Shown here: positions 12,701 through 22,001 of the stretch, piece after piece
Numbering within the stretch: position 1 is the first letter of the stretch
Layout of the letters: each line of letters begins with the position of its first letter
NCBI GenBank assembly: GCA_020137815.1
Contig: CM035358.1
Span: forward strand, 3,542,792-3,606,791
DNA from: Hormiphora californensis
Lineage: Eukaryota; Ctenophora; Tentaculata; Cydippida; Pleurobrachiidae
Direction: 5' to 3'
Length of the DNA stretch: 64,000 nucleotides
Program-made: the position numbers and the translations under genes
Notes under the pieces: model-generated
What the model saw: only the letters and a program-made list of their open reading frames with translations
Databases searched by the model: none
What the model was told of the DNA's origin: nothing

Positions 12701-14749
12701 TATCGGGGTCGTATACTGACTAAATCATAAAAATAGTATGCTCTCTATAACGCGGTTTCCCATCCCCAGGTCGTTATAGTTCTACCAGTGGCGGTATTAT
12801 ACATCTGCATTGCAGTAGATATAGTGATGGGGTGGAGTAAGGTGCGGAATAAAGTCCTCCATGTTACGGCCCATCTCTCTTCTCTCTTCATACTTGTCAG
12901 GTAGGTGGACTGGGTGTGGGTTTGAGAGTGGGGACTGAATAGCTGGATTTAGGACCAACTTTGGTAACGAAATTACCCCTACATTGCGGGCACGCTAAAA
13001 CGTGATGCCTGAGGGGTAATTTCGTTACCAATTTCGTTACCACGGACCAACTTACAAAAAGTACCCGGGTAGAACAATAGAATTGATAATTAAAGCATAT
13101 TTTATATGACCTCTCTTCCACTCAGGTCTAAGTTTGATAGGGAGAGTACAGGGAGGAGGATTGTATTCTACATGTTGATGTTTATTGCTAATGGGTTACT
13201 AATTATACCATGTGTAATGCCTCCTACTATTGGTACGTATCACCTGGGAGCAGGAACCGACCGAATCAGGAAATACTGGTCCCTGATTGGCTGATAACCA
13301 GTCACGTGACCTAAATAACGAGTTCTGATTGGTTGTTTACTTGTTTCGGTCGGTTCCTGCCTGGGGGTTACCGTGTAACCACGGTACCCCCACTGGCCCC
13401 CCAGTCCCTGAATCCCAATCCCAATCACACTCACAGATAGCTAATATCACTCCAGTAATATATTTCCCTTCCCCGCCCTTGTTACATAACACCCTTGTTA
13501 CATAACACACTTCCGGCTCTTTCTAACACCCCTCCTCCCTAACACCCCCATGTCCAGGTACTAGTGACACGAGGAACTGTACTTGTGCTCACAAATGTGA
13601 AACCATCAACGGGGTCGAGGAATCCAATCACTACATTGATGCACCTGTTATACAGTGGTGGGGCAAGGACCCCATGACAAGTCAACCATTCCTCTACTTT
13701 AACCCTCTCATTGTCTTTGGAACTTTTGTGTTGGGTGAGTTTAGTAGAGGCAAGATGAGTAACTCAGACCACATTTTCTCTATTATGAACTAACCCATTA
13801 CTTCTCACTAAAAAAACTAACAAACTAACCCATTATTTCTCTCTAACTAACAAACTAACGGCCACTATTTCTATCCAACTAAGCCACTATTTCTCTCTCT
13901 AACTAACTCATATATCTCCCCCTCCCCCCAGGTGTTTCTGTGATGTTACTCTACCAGCACATCCTCCACCCCTGGCGACACATTATGGCGAGTGAGCCCC
14001 TCTTTAAACACAAGGACAAAACGGAAACTGGTGCCAAGTTCCTTCTCGGCATCTCCCTCTCTCTCCTCTTTGCTGTAGGGGACCTGGCGGCACTGTGTGT
14101 TGTGTGTTTAGAATCATATGACAAGAGCATGGTTGATGCTCTGATCTTCTTTGGGTTTCCCTATGCCATGATCTTCATAGCGCTACTTGTATTCTTTATT
14201 GGACTGATTACAAGCCAGAACTTGAACGGGTTAAAGATCTTGACCCGGCCTAACTGTGCAGTAAATGGTATGATATGTTTGTTCAAGGTTTCTGGGATTC
14301 AGGGTGCGATTATCCTGGGTATAGTCAAGATAACCCGATCTGGAACTAGTGATATCGACGTTGCCATGGCGCTCTATTTAGTGTGCCAGCTGTGTGGAAC
14401 ATTCGTTACAGTGGTCCTCTACCAGACCTCTGATCTGTCCAACAAGTTCGAACAGCGGGGTGAGGGAGGAGGATGGAATGGTGGGGGTGGTGGGATGTTA
14501 ATGATGGACGACAGAAGGAACACCCTGTACAGATCACATCCCCCACCACCACACCATCACCACCATCATCATGGACATGATGTGGGGGTACCCCTTCCAC
14601 CAGCACTGCCCCCTAAACCAGCCGTGACCCCGCGGGGAGGACAGGTCCACAGGAAGACAGGGAGGGATACACCCGCATTTGGAGGAGGAGGAGGAGGGCA
14701 CCATCCCCCACATAGTAGGGGACGAGGGGGCAGGGGTAGAGGACACTAG
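5643..14749 (+). CDS. XK-related (XKR) family multi-pass membrane protein, ten exons
   Basis: Exons: 5643-5733 (tentative donor), 7251-7367, 7855-7972, 8113-8191, 9402-9594, 10788-10891, 12770-12900, 13126-13232, 13558-13734 and 13932-14749 (stop TAG). From 7251 onward every junction is canonical GT/AG and all phases agree, giving about 645 codons. The XKR signature is seen in the fifth exon (ASLESGPELLLQFYIAF), the DVWLALELL start of exon 2 and a gapped FRAI...GPLLIGIE...YY stretch. Around ten membrane helices are expected. XKR proteins include caspase-activated plasma-membrane phospholipid scramblases; scrambling here is inference from family. Residues after the last helix form a Gly-, His- and Pro-rich tail (HHHHHHH, PPPP) unlike vertebrate XKRs. 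Introns carry an 11-bp array, several MITEs and microsatellites. The N-terminus is uncertain; the exon at 534-683 may precede it. Confidence 0.8.
6487..6780. repeat. (AG)n and (CT)n microsatellites
   Basis: A (GA)n run at 6487-6546 is followed about 60 bp later by a (CTCTGT)n/(CT)n run at 6604-6780. The two are mutually complementary and could form a large hairpin. Long Arg-Glu or Leu-Ser frames across them are artefacts. The rest of 5760-7250 holds no convincing exon. Confidence 0.9.
7496..7563. repeat. 23-bp tandem triplication in an XKR intron
   Basis: Three near-perfect copies of TAGGTGATAAGTGTGTTTTG(ATG), just after the donor of the exon ending 7367. Each copy contains a donor-like AG|GTGATAAGT. 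Confidence 0.8.
8824..8995. mobile_element. MITE with CAGTCGGACCCCGATTTA termini, TA target site
   Basis: Terminal inverted repeats CAGTCGGACCCCGATTTAG and CTAAATCGGGGTCCAACTG are flanked by TA on both sides (8822-8823, 8996-8997). The body is mostly further copies of CACTAAATCGGGG. TA duplication and a CAGT terminus suit the Tc1/mariner-pogo superfamily; this is inferred. It lies in an intron of the XKR gene. A larger relative is at 29027-30280 and degraded pieces at about 12650-12710 and 49085-49110. Confidence 0.85.
9141..9285. repeat. 27-bp C-rich minisatellite upstream of an XKR acceptor
   Basis: Five copies of a unit ending CGATCTCCCCTCCCCAGTCC, followed by degenerate C-rich sequence to about 9390, directly before the acceptor at 9400-9401. 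Each unit itself looks like a splice acceptor (pyrimidine tract plus CCCCAG), so decoy acceptors are repeated ahead of the true one. Confidence 0.85.
9595..9665. mobile_element. Small GGTAA...AATTACCCC repeat starting at an XKR donor
   Basis: The donor GGTAAGAAATTACCCCT at 9594 onward resembles the inverted repeat GGTAACGAAATTACCCCT of the 70-bp element at 12961-13030, and a GGGGTGACTGATCGTAACC end follows about 50 bp later. Related ends occur near 10452-10470, 14910 and 33888. The repeat family is moderately clear; the splice donor lying in its terminus is an inference. Confidence 0.45.
9871..10064. mobile_element. Foldback hairpin element, ~194 bp
   Basis: Arms of about 95 bp run from AGTATTTACCTCAGGTCACG to its reverse complement at 10045-10064, with the centre GAACAGCAGCTGTTC near 9972. 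The left arm carries a short insertion relative to the right. It has no coding capacity and lies in an XKR intron. Confidence 0.85.
10917..12593. repeat. 11-bp tandem array, ~150 copies, with AP-1-like heptamer
   Basis: Unit GAGGTGACTCA with the tenth base varying C, A or G, repeated for about 1.68 kb inside the XKR intron between the exons ending 10891 and starting 12770. The C variant contains TGACTCA, the consensus AP-1 (Fos/Jun) site; the A and G variants (TGACTAA, TGACTGA) break it. The unit also resembles a 5' splice site (GAG|GTGACT). C, A and G units are interspersed, with local higher-order blocks. Confidence 0.95.
12961..13030. mobile_element. 70-bp MITE with GGTAACGAAATTACCCCT inverted repeats
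   Basis: TTGGTAACGAAATTACCCCT at 12961-12980 is repeated in reverse complement at 13011-13030. The core is about 30 bp with no coding capacity. It lies in the XKR intron that follows the exon ending at 12900. Confidence 0.85.
13252..13358 (+). mobile_element. Splice-donor-associated MITE, copy 1
   Basis: A 107-bp element with AGGAACCGACCGAA / TTCGGTCGGTTCCT inverted repeats. It starts 20 nt after the exon end at 13232. Flanking 10-mers ACCTGGGAGC and GCCTGGGGGT match at 7 of 10 positions, consistent with an aged target duplication. The element is in the same orientation relative to transcription as copies 2 and 3. The long duplication size would suit a Mutator-like family; this is inference. 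A separate small palindrome (GGTTACCGTGTAACC) follows at about 13366. Confidence 0.85.
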
Positions 14750-14807
14750 ATGGAGGGGGACACCATCCCCCACATAGTAGGGGACGAGGGGCAGGGGTAG
14801 AGGACAC
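14697..14807 (+). repeat. ~60-bp tandem duplication spanning the XKR stop codon
   Basis: The last ~53 nt of the coding region including the stop (from GGCACCATCCCCCACATAG) are repeated just downstream at about 14757-14807. The second copy lies after the TAG and is not translated. Confidence 0.85.
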
Positions 14808-15263
14808 TGACAAAATTGATGGTTGGGCCACTGCTAGAAGGGAATATAGCACTGGTGTAACACATGATACACAGAGCATGATGAGTTGATGAACTGCTAT
14901 GTGCCTGTTGGTATCTTCGTAACCAAATGTGCCTGACCCTAACTTGTAGCGTTGTTGTTTCATTTGAATATTTGTATTGTAGAGCTTTTAGTTTTGAGAG
15001 GAGTATGTATTGTTCATGTTTTCAATTATTTTACTTGCAGTTATACAACGTGTTTTGCCATCTGGCACGGGGTTTAGAGAGGAAGGGCTCTTCTTTTTTA
15101 CTCTCTCTCTCTAAGCCCCCTCTAAACTGCCTAATCCAGGAGATCATCAAGGTTGCTGGTTGGGTTCGAACGTGTCTCACCGGGTAGCGAACAGAAAAAT
15201 AATAAATAAATACTACATTGACATGGCAATGAAGTCTTCACAAATAAAGATTTCACAAAACCG
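14808..15263. other. Intergenic 3' region between convergent genes
   Basis: Between the XKR stop and the stop of the - strand gene. AT-rich with AATAAATAAATA at about 15200. A hairpin of GTTTAGAGAGG...CCCCTCTAAAC lies at about 15071-15126. No gene is seen. Confidence 0.5.
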
Positions 15264-18200
15264 TTACATGAACGGCTTCTTCATTTTACCGATCACATTT
15301 CTTGGAAAAGCAGCTATTTGACATTTCCACGTATCAGCGCTGTAGTCCCTCAAAAATGCCAACTTTGAACCTTGCTCCTCGTGCCTCTGACTCAGTTTCC
15401 GGCACAAAAAGTTAGAATAACTGAATGAATCTCTTTGGGGTAGAGATCTGAGGACCTCCGTTATATTGGTATTATCAAAGTCCACCACTGGTAAAATGTC
15501 CTCCTTGCCCCTCATCCCTAAATGGTGGGTCTGCTGGTGCCGGTACATTGTCTGCTGGGCTCCTTTGGTCCTGATCTTGGTTCATTGGAAGGGGGTCTCT
15601 TAACAATTGACATGGATCTTGTAAACTTGACATAACCACTATTGTCTACCCTCCTGCAAGGTACTGTTCCTCTGGTCTGGTCCTGGGGGTTCATCTGCCA
15701 CTGGTACTTGGGTACTTTGATCCTACTCAAGCCCAACTCTTCCCTCCTTCTCACCTCCTTCTCCTGCTGCATCCTGCGTCTGTTCTGGAATCTCATTATC
15801 CTCTCTCCGTACTTGTGTGCCCGGCCACCGGCTGTAGCATTCTGGACAGTCTTGTGGAAACCGAGGAATCTAACTCGATTTGATTCGTCTTCCTCTCTTC
15901 GAAGCTGTTTAACTGTCTTCGCTAGAACTGTCTGTTGGAATGATAGGGAGATTAATTGGTCGACTTTCCCATAAGTCTAGTTACGTTAGATAACTCATCT
16001 GAGTTATCTGGGTCAGGGTGATAGGTGGAGACCTCAGTTGCCTGGGAGGGTGATAGGTGGAGACCTCAGTTATCTGGGTCAGGGTGATAGATGGAGACCT
16101 CAGTTACCTGGGAGGGTGATAGGTGGAGACCTCAGTTACCTGGGAGGGTGATAGGTGGAGACCTCAGTTACCTGTGAGGGTGATAGATGGAGACCTCAGT
16201 TACCGGGGAGGGTGATAGGTGGAGACCTCAGTTACCTGGGAGGGTGATAGGTGGAGACCTCAGTTACCTGGGAGGGTGATAGGTGGAGACCTCAGTTACC
16301 TGTGAGGGTGATAGATGGAGACCTCAGTTACCTGTGAGGGTGATAAGTGGAGACCTCAGTTACCTGTCGTAAATATGGTATTGACTTGACATCAGTCAAT
16401 ACCATGCTAGGGCCAGGGGAGAGAAAGAGAGATACATTATAGCTTTTAGCACTGCATGCTAACTCTATCTCTCTCTCTCTCTCACTCCCTTCCCCTCTTT
16501 CGTCTGCTTTCCTTCCCCTTTCATTCTAGATCCTTCTCTCCCAGGGAGAGATGGAGAGAGTGAGAGAGAGGGAGAGAGAGAGATAGTGCGGCGCGGCTCT
16601 TATTTAATTAAGTCCCGAAGAGTGATAGCGTTTGTCTGCTTTCCACGTGACCACCCCATGTGACCCGATGACGAGGGAGAGCCTAGCCAATGAGGATCAG
16701 AGAAGAGGACACGTGATATCTCGCCCCCGTGAGGCCAGACGGAGAGGAGCCTCACTTCTCGGATTGCAAGATCCACTGACGTTTGATTCTCTGTATTGGG
16801 CTGGAACTGCTGCGTTGTGGTGCCCTCTGAAGAGATCTCTCGGATTGCTTTTATTTACCTATCTATTACTTGGCACTTCGAGAACCCCTGTGTTTCTTTT
16901 GTTTTATAGTGTGTTTTCCCACATACCTGTGAGGGTGATAGATGGAGACCTCAGTTACCTGTGAGGGTGATAGATGGAGACCTCAGTTACCTGGGAGGGT
17001 GATAAGTGGAGACCTCAGTTACCTGGGAGGGTGATAGGTGGAGACCTAAGTTACCTGGGAGGTTGATAGGTGGAGACCTCAGTTACCTGGGAGGGTGAGA
17101 GGTGGAGACCTCAGTTACCTGGGAGGGTGAGAGGTGGAGACCTCAGTTACCTGGGAGGGTGATAGGTGGAGACCTCAGTTACCTGGGAGGGTGATAGGTG
17201 TAGACCTCAGTTACCTGGGAGGTTGATAGGTGGAGACCTCAGTTACCTGGGAGGGTGATAGGTGGAGACCTCAGTTACCTGGGAGGGTGAGAGGTGGAGA
17301 CCCCAGTTACCTGGGAGGGTGAGAGGTGGAGACCTCAGTTACCTGGGAGGGTTGATAGGTGGAGACCTCAGTTACCTGGGAGGGTGATAGGTGGAGACCT
17401 CAGTTACCGGGGAGGGTGAGAGGTGGAGACCTCAGTTACCTGGGAGGGTGATAGGTGGAGACCTCAGTTACCTGGGAGGGTGATAGGTGGAGACCTCAGT
17501 TACCTGGGAGGGTGATAGGTGGAGACCTCAGTTACCTGGGAGGGTGATAGGTGGAGACCTCAGTTACCTGGGAGGGTGATAGGTGGAGACCTCAGTTACC
17601 TGGGAGGGTGATAAGTGGAGACCTCAGTTATCGGGGAGGGTGATAGGTGGAGACCTCAGTTACCTGGGAGGTTGATAGGTGGAGACCTCAGTTACCTAGG
17701 AGGTTGATAGGTGGAGACATCAGTTACCTGGGAGGGTGAGAGGTGGAGACCTCAGTTACCTGGGAGGGTGATAGGTGGAGACCTCAGTTACTTGGGATGG
17801 TGATAGGTGGAGACCTCAGTTACCTGGGAGGTTGATAGATGGAGACTTCAGTTACCTGGGAGGGTGATAGGTGGAGACCTCAGTTACCTGGGAGGGTGAT
17901 AGGTGGAGACCTCAGTTACCTGGGAGGTTGATAGGTGGAGACATTAGTTACCTGGGAGGGTGATAGTTGGAGACCTCAGTTACCTGAGAGGGTGATAGGT
18001 GGAGACCTCAGTTACCTGGGAGGGTGAGAGGTGGAGACCTCAGTTACCTGGGAGGGTGATAGGTGGAGACCTCAGTTACTTGTGACAGGGTGAGAGGTGG
18101 AGACCTCAGTTACCTGGGAGGGTGAGAGGTGGAGACCTCAGTTACCTGGGAGGGTGATAGGTGTAGACCTCAGTTACCTGGGAGGGTGATAGTTGGAGAC

Positions 18201-19949
18201 CTCAGTTACCTGGGAGGGTGATAGGTGGAGACCTCAGTTACCTGGGAGGGTGATAGGTGGAGACATCAGTTACCTGGGAGGGTGATAGGTGGAGACCCCA
18301 GTTACCTGGGAGGGTGTCAGGTGGAGAACTCAGTTACCTGGGAGGGTGATAGGTGGAGACCTCAGTTACCTGGGAGGGTGATAGATGGAGACCTCAGTTA
18401 TCGGGGAGGGTGATAGGTGGAGACCTCAGTTACCTGGGAGGGTGATAGGTGGAGACATCAGTTACCTGGGAGGGTGATAGGTGGAGACCCCAGTTACCTG
18501 GGAGGGTGATAGGTGGAGACCTCAGTTACCTGGGAGGGTGATAGGTGGAGACCTCAGTTACCTGGGAGGGTGATAGGTGGAGACCCCAGTTACCTGGGAG
18601 GGTGATAGGTGGAGACCTCAGTTACTTGTGACAGGGTGAGAGGTGGAGACCTCAGTTACCTGGGAGGGTGATTGGTGGAGACCTCAGTTACCTGGGAGGG
18701 TGATAGTTGGAGACCTCAGTTACCTGGGAGGGTGAGAGGTGGAGAACTCAGTTACCTGGGAGGTTGATAGTTGGAGACCTCAGTTACCTGGGAGGGTGAT
18801 AGGTGGAGACCTCAGTTACCTGGGAGGGTGATAGGTGGAGACCTCAGTTATCTGGGTCAGGGTGATAGGTGGAGACATCAGTTACCTGGGAGGTTGATAG
18901 GTGGAGACCTCAGTTACCTGGGAGGGTGATAGTTGGAGACCTCAGTTACCTGGGAGGGTGATAGGTGGAGACCTCAGTTATCTGGGTCAGGGTGATAAAT
19001 GGAGACCTCAGTTACCTGGGAGGGTGATAGGTGGAGACCTCAGTTACCTGGGAGGGTGATAGTTGGAGACCTCAGTTACCTGGGAGGGTGAGAGGTGGAG
19101 ACCTCAGTTACCTGGGAGGTTGATAGTTGGAAACATCAGTTACCTGGGAGGGTGATAGGTGGAGACCTCAGTTACCTGGGAGGGTGAGAGGTGGAGACCT
19201 CAGTTACCTGGGAGGTTGATAGGTGGAGAACTCAGTTACCTGGGAGGTTGATAGGTGGAGACCTCAGTTACCTGGGAGTTTGATAGGTGGAGACCCCAGT
19301 TACCTGGGAGGGTGATAGGTGGAGACATCAGTTACCTGGGAGGGTGATAGGTGGAGACCTCAGTTACCTGGGAGGGTGATAGGTGGAGACCTCAGTTACC
19401 TGGGAGGGTGATAGGTGGAGACCTCAGTTACCTGGGAGGGTGATAGGTGGAGACATCAGTTACCTGGGAGGGTGATAGGTTGAGACCTCAGTTACCTGGG
19501 AGGGTGATAGGTGGAGACCCCAGTTACCTGGGAGGGTGATAGGTGGAGACCTCAGTTACCTGGGAGGGTGATAGGTGGAGACCTCAGTTACCTGGGAGGG
19601 TGAGAGGTGGAGACCTCAGTTACCTGGGAGGGTGAGAGGTGGAGACCTCAGTTACCTGGGAGGGTGAGAGGTGGAGACCTCAGTTACCTGTGAGGGTGAT
19701 AGGTGGAGACCTCAGTTACCTGGGAGTTTGATAGGTGGAGACATTAGTTACCTGGGAGGGTGATAGGTGGAGACCTCAGTTACCTGGGAGGGTGATAGAT
19801 GGAGACATTAGTTACCTGGGAGGGTGATAGGTGGAGACCTCAGTTACCTGGGAGGGTGAGAGGTGGAGACCATAACACGACTCCTGATCGGAATCTAACA
19901 GACTAATATCAAGACCATGGCGGTAGGATAACCTCTTAGCTTCACTCAT
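15264..19949 (-). CDS. Unrecognised basic protein, three exons, ~253 residues
   Basis: Exons 19949-19848 (from an ATG; the frame stays open further upstream), 15976-15605 and 15551-15264 (stop at 15266-15264) join in phase 0. The second intron is only 53 nt (GTTAAG...CCCAGCAG). The protein is soluble and rich in Arg, Lys and Gln: a middle block with NRVRFLGFHKTVQN, HKYGERIMRFQNRRRMQQ and RRREELGLSR could be a basic helical region. The C-terminal exon begins TMYRHQQTHHLGMRGKED. No signal peptide or membrane segment is visible and I do not recognise the family. The first donor (CCCTCCCAG|GTAACT) is the founder unit of the 32-bp minisatellite that fills intron 1. Confidence 0.6.
16005..16365. 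repeat. 32-bp minisatellite, block 1
   Basis: About 11 copies of GATAGGTGGAGACCTCAGTT + ACCTGGGAGGGT (32 bp) in intron 1 of the - strand gene. On that strand each unit reads CACCCTCCCAG|GTAACTGAGG, the donor site of the first exon. Confidence 0.95.
16366..16919. mobile_element. Unrelated ~554-bp insert inside the minisatellite
   Basis: Sequence unlike the repeat interrupts the array. It begins with a hairpin (TATGGTATTGACT / AGTCAATACCAT at about 16374-16404) and includes CT/GA microsatellites. The array resumes at once at both edges, so the segment probably inserted into it. No target duplication is identifiable because the flanks are repetitive. A 110-codon + frame inside is not convincing. 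Confidence 0.55.
16920..19873. repeat. 32-bp minisatellite, block 2 (~92 copies)
   Basis: Continues the 32-bp array for about 2.95 kb, ending at the real exon at 19848, whose last ~25 nt are the final unit. Copies differ at a few positions (GATAG/GAGAG, GGGT/GGTT, CCTC/CATC/CCCC) and recur in mixed order, indicating unequal exchange. The donor CAG|GTAAC is preserved in nearly all copies. Confidence 0.95.
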
Positions 19950-20073
19950 AGGAACCTCGTCTCTAACGGTGTCTAACAGTGCACGCCGACTTATTTCCGT
20001 ATCTGTATGGTTAAGATATTTTTTATATGTTGTTGTTCAGCGGCGCCGACCCGATCTGAGCGCACTGTAGTCT

Positions 20074-20129
20074 GTCTGGCGCCGCGACCCATCTGAGAAT
20101 CAAATGGGGTATGGCGCCGCCATACAGAC
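20074..20129. mobile_element. 56-bp GC-rich palindromic element, copy 1
   Basis: Begins GTCTGGCGCCGCGACCCATC and ends GGTATGGCGCCGCCATACAGAC. A near-identical copy lies on the opposite strand at 50898-50954 inside the CAGTCC array, so the 56-bp unit is mobile or otherwise dispersed. The surroundings at 20010-20330 contain further GGCGCC palindromes. Confidence 0.75.
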
Positions 20130-20329
20130 TGTAGTGCAATGTTTGAGGATAAAAAACGGGCACCCCGCTCGGCGCCGCCAGTGGTCGACCACAGACTTCC
20201 TGGAGCGTCTGGAGTAACATGCTTTGCATAAACTGATTGGTGGGTGGCCTTGCTACGGCAGAGTGGTGGACGTGCTGGGGCGCCTAATAAGCGTGCTCGG
20301 TGCGGCCGCCGCTACTTTCGAACAGGTCA

Positions 20330-21042
20330 TCCGCCAGACGCAGCAAGTGCAACTACAAACAAACAAAACGGGCACCTTCAGACAGCTCTAAAAGGGACCT
20401 AGATAAACATACTTATTTTGGAACAGGAAACATTAGCCACAGGGACGTGACTGAGACGCCGTAAAAAAGGAGGTCGTTGCATTAGGATTGCATTAGGATT
20501 GATAGATTTCGACAACGACTACTTCAGGTGAAGTCAGAATGGAGTCGATAAACTGACAGAGTCGACAAAGAAAACGTACTGATATGTCTAGAGAGAAGGA
20601 TCAGAGAGTGTCAGAGTGGGAGACATAGCTTAGAGTTGGGGTAGATGCGTACTGGGAGGGTATATCACGCACCCCGGACACCACCGTGCCCAGATGAGTA
20701 GCGGTGATTAAACAACAGGCAGATGTGAATTTCGGCTACTTAATCAACGGTGTTAGCATGTGATGGCACTTTCTCACGGTGCATGGTATGGCAACGCTTC
20801 TCCTCTCCATCTGAAGTCAGCGACTGAAGCATGTAGCACAAGAAATCTCGCTACGAGCAGAGCTCGAGCCGACGCATCACGCTATCGAGAGGCGGCCCGA
20901 CACGAGAGAAGTGAGCTGCATAGTCGCTGAGACTCGAGCTGCAGCTCTAGAGACGAGAAGAGTAGAGAGAGAGAGTAGAGAGAGTCATATTCCCCTCGTA
21001 AATCGTCCATCTCATTCGCCATTCTCTATACTTCCTCTTCCT

Positions 21043-21122
<80 letters not shown>

Positions 21123-22001
21123 TCTCTCTTTCTCTCGCTATCTCTCTCGTATTAATACTCGACATGATGCTTATGTTCCATAATGTTCCTTAGTTTCGCA
21201 TAGTTTCCAAACAAGCTTGGTCAATCTTTTCTCTCTGAGAGAGTGATCTCTCCATCACTTTCCCCATTTCTCTCTCATCTCTAATAATATATGCATTGTA
21301 TGACAAGCCTGGACCCCCAGCAGTGACTCGATGCCCTCATGAGTCACGACATTGACATATCTATAGACCATATTACATAGTTCAGTCTAACAATACGGAC
21401 TGGCGAAGCAGCCCCTCCGTAGGAGGGTTTCGCGAAAAAAGAGGGTGCGACGTGCCCAAGGACAGTGGACACCACTGATATCCAGGGAGGCCAGAGAGGG
21501 GGACTGGGGGATGATATGTAAGGAACAGTACAGAATCTGTACGAAGACATGATTACAATCCCAATCTGGACATACAATTACAAGGCAGTACGGCAGACAG
21601 TAAAAGACTGGCATACAGTAGGTCTGACGGATCGGGATATATACACAGATGCTTCACAACATACATTCGATTCCACAGCCAATGTTCATGTTACCGAGAC
21701 AAAGTAACGAATTTCAAGATTTTGGTTTGTTTGAAGTATAATTTTACGGCATTTTACAAAGTGAATAACTTAGAAATATAATTATTTACATGTGGTCAGG
21801 GAGGTACAACTAAGACATTTCTACATTTTATGTTCGTTTCAGCCATCACAAATATAGCGAAAAAACTCTCTCTAGTTCTCTCTCTCTACAATAATAATAG
21901 AGTCCATTCCAGCAGGAACCACACTAAAACAGTGTTGAACAAGCCAAATATCACTCTCTCTACTGATCTAACTCCTCTGAGTCTCTTTCTCTTTCTTCAG
22001 T
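20330..22001. other. Intergenic region with a (CT)n microsatellite
   Basis: No recognisable gene. A (CT)n run occupies about 21043-21155. Frames of 75-90 codons cross it or lie beside it without splice-site or family support. The 5' end and promoter of the gene at 15264-19949 probably lie here. Confidence 0.5.

Noticed and set aside
16632-16964. 110-codon + frame inside the minisatellite insert
   Set aside because: No recognisable domain; it runs from the insert into repeat units.
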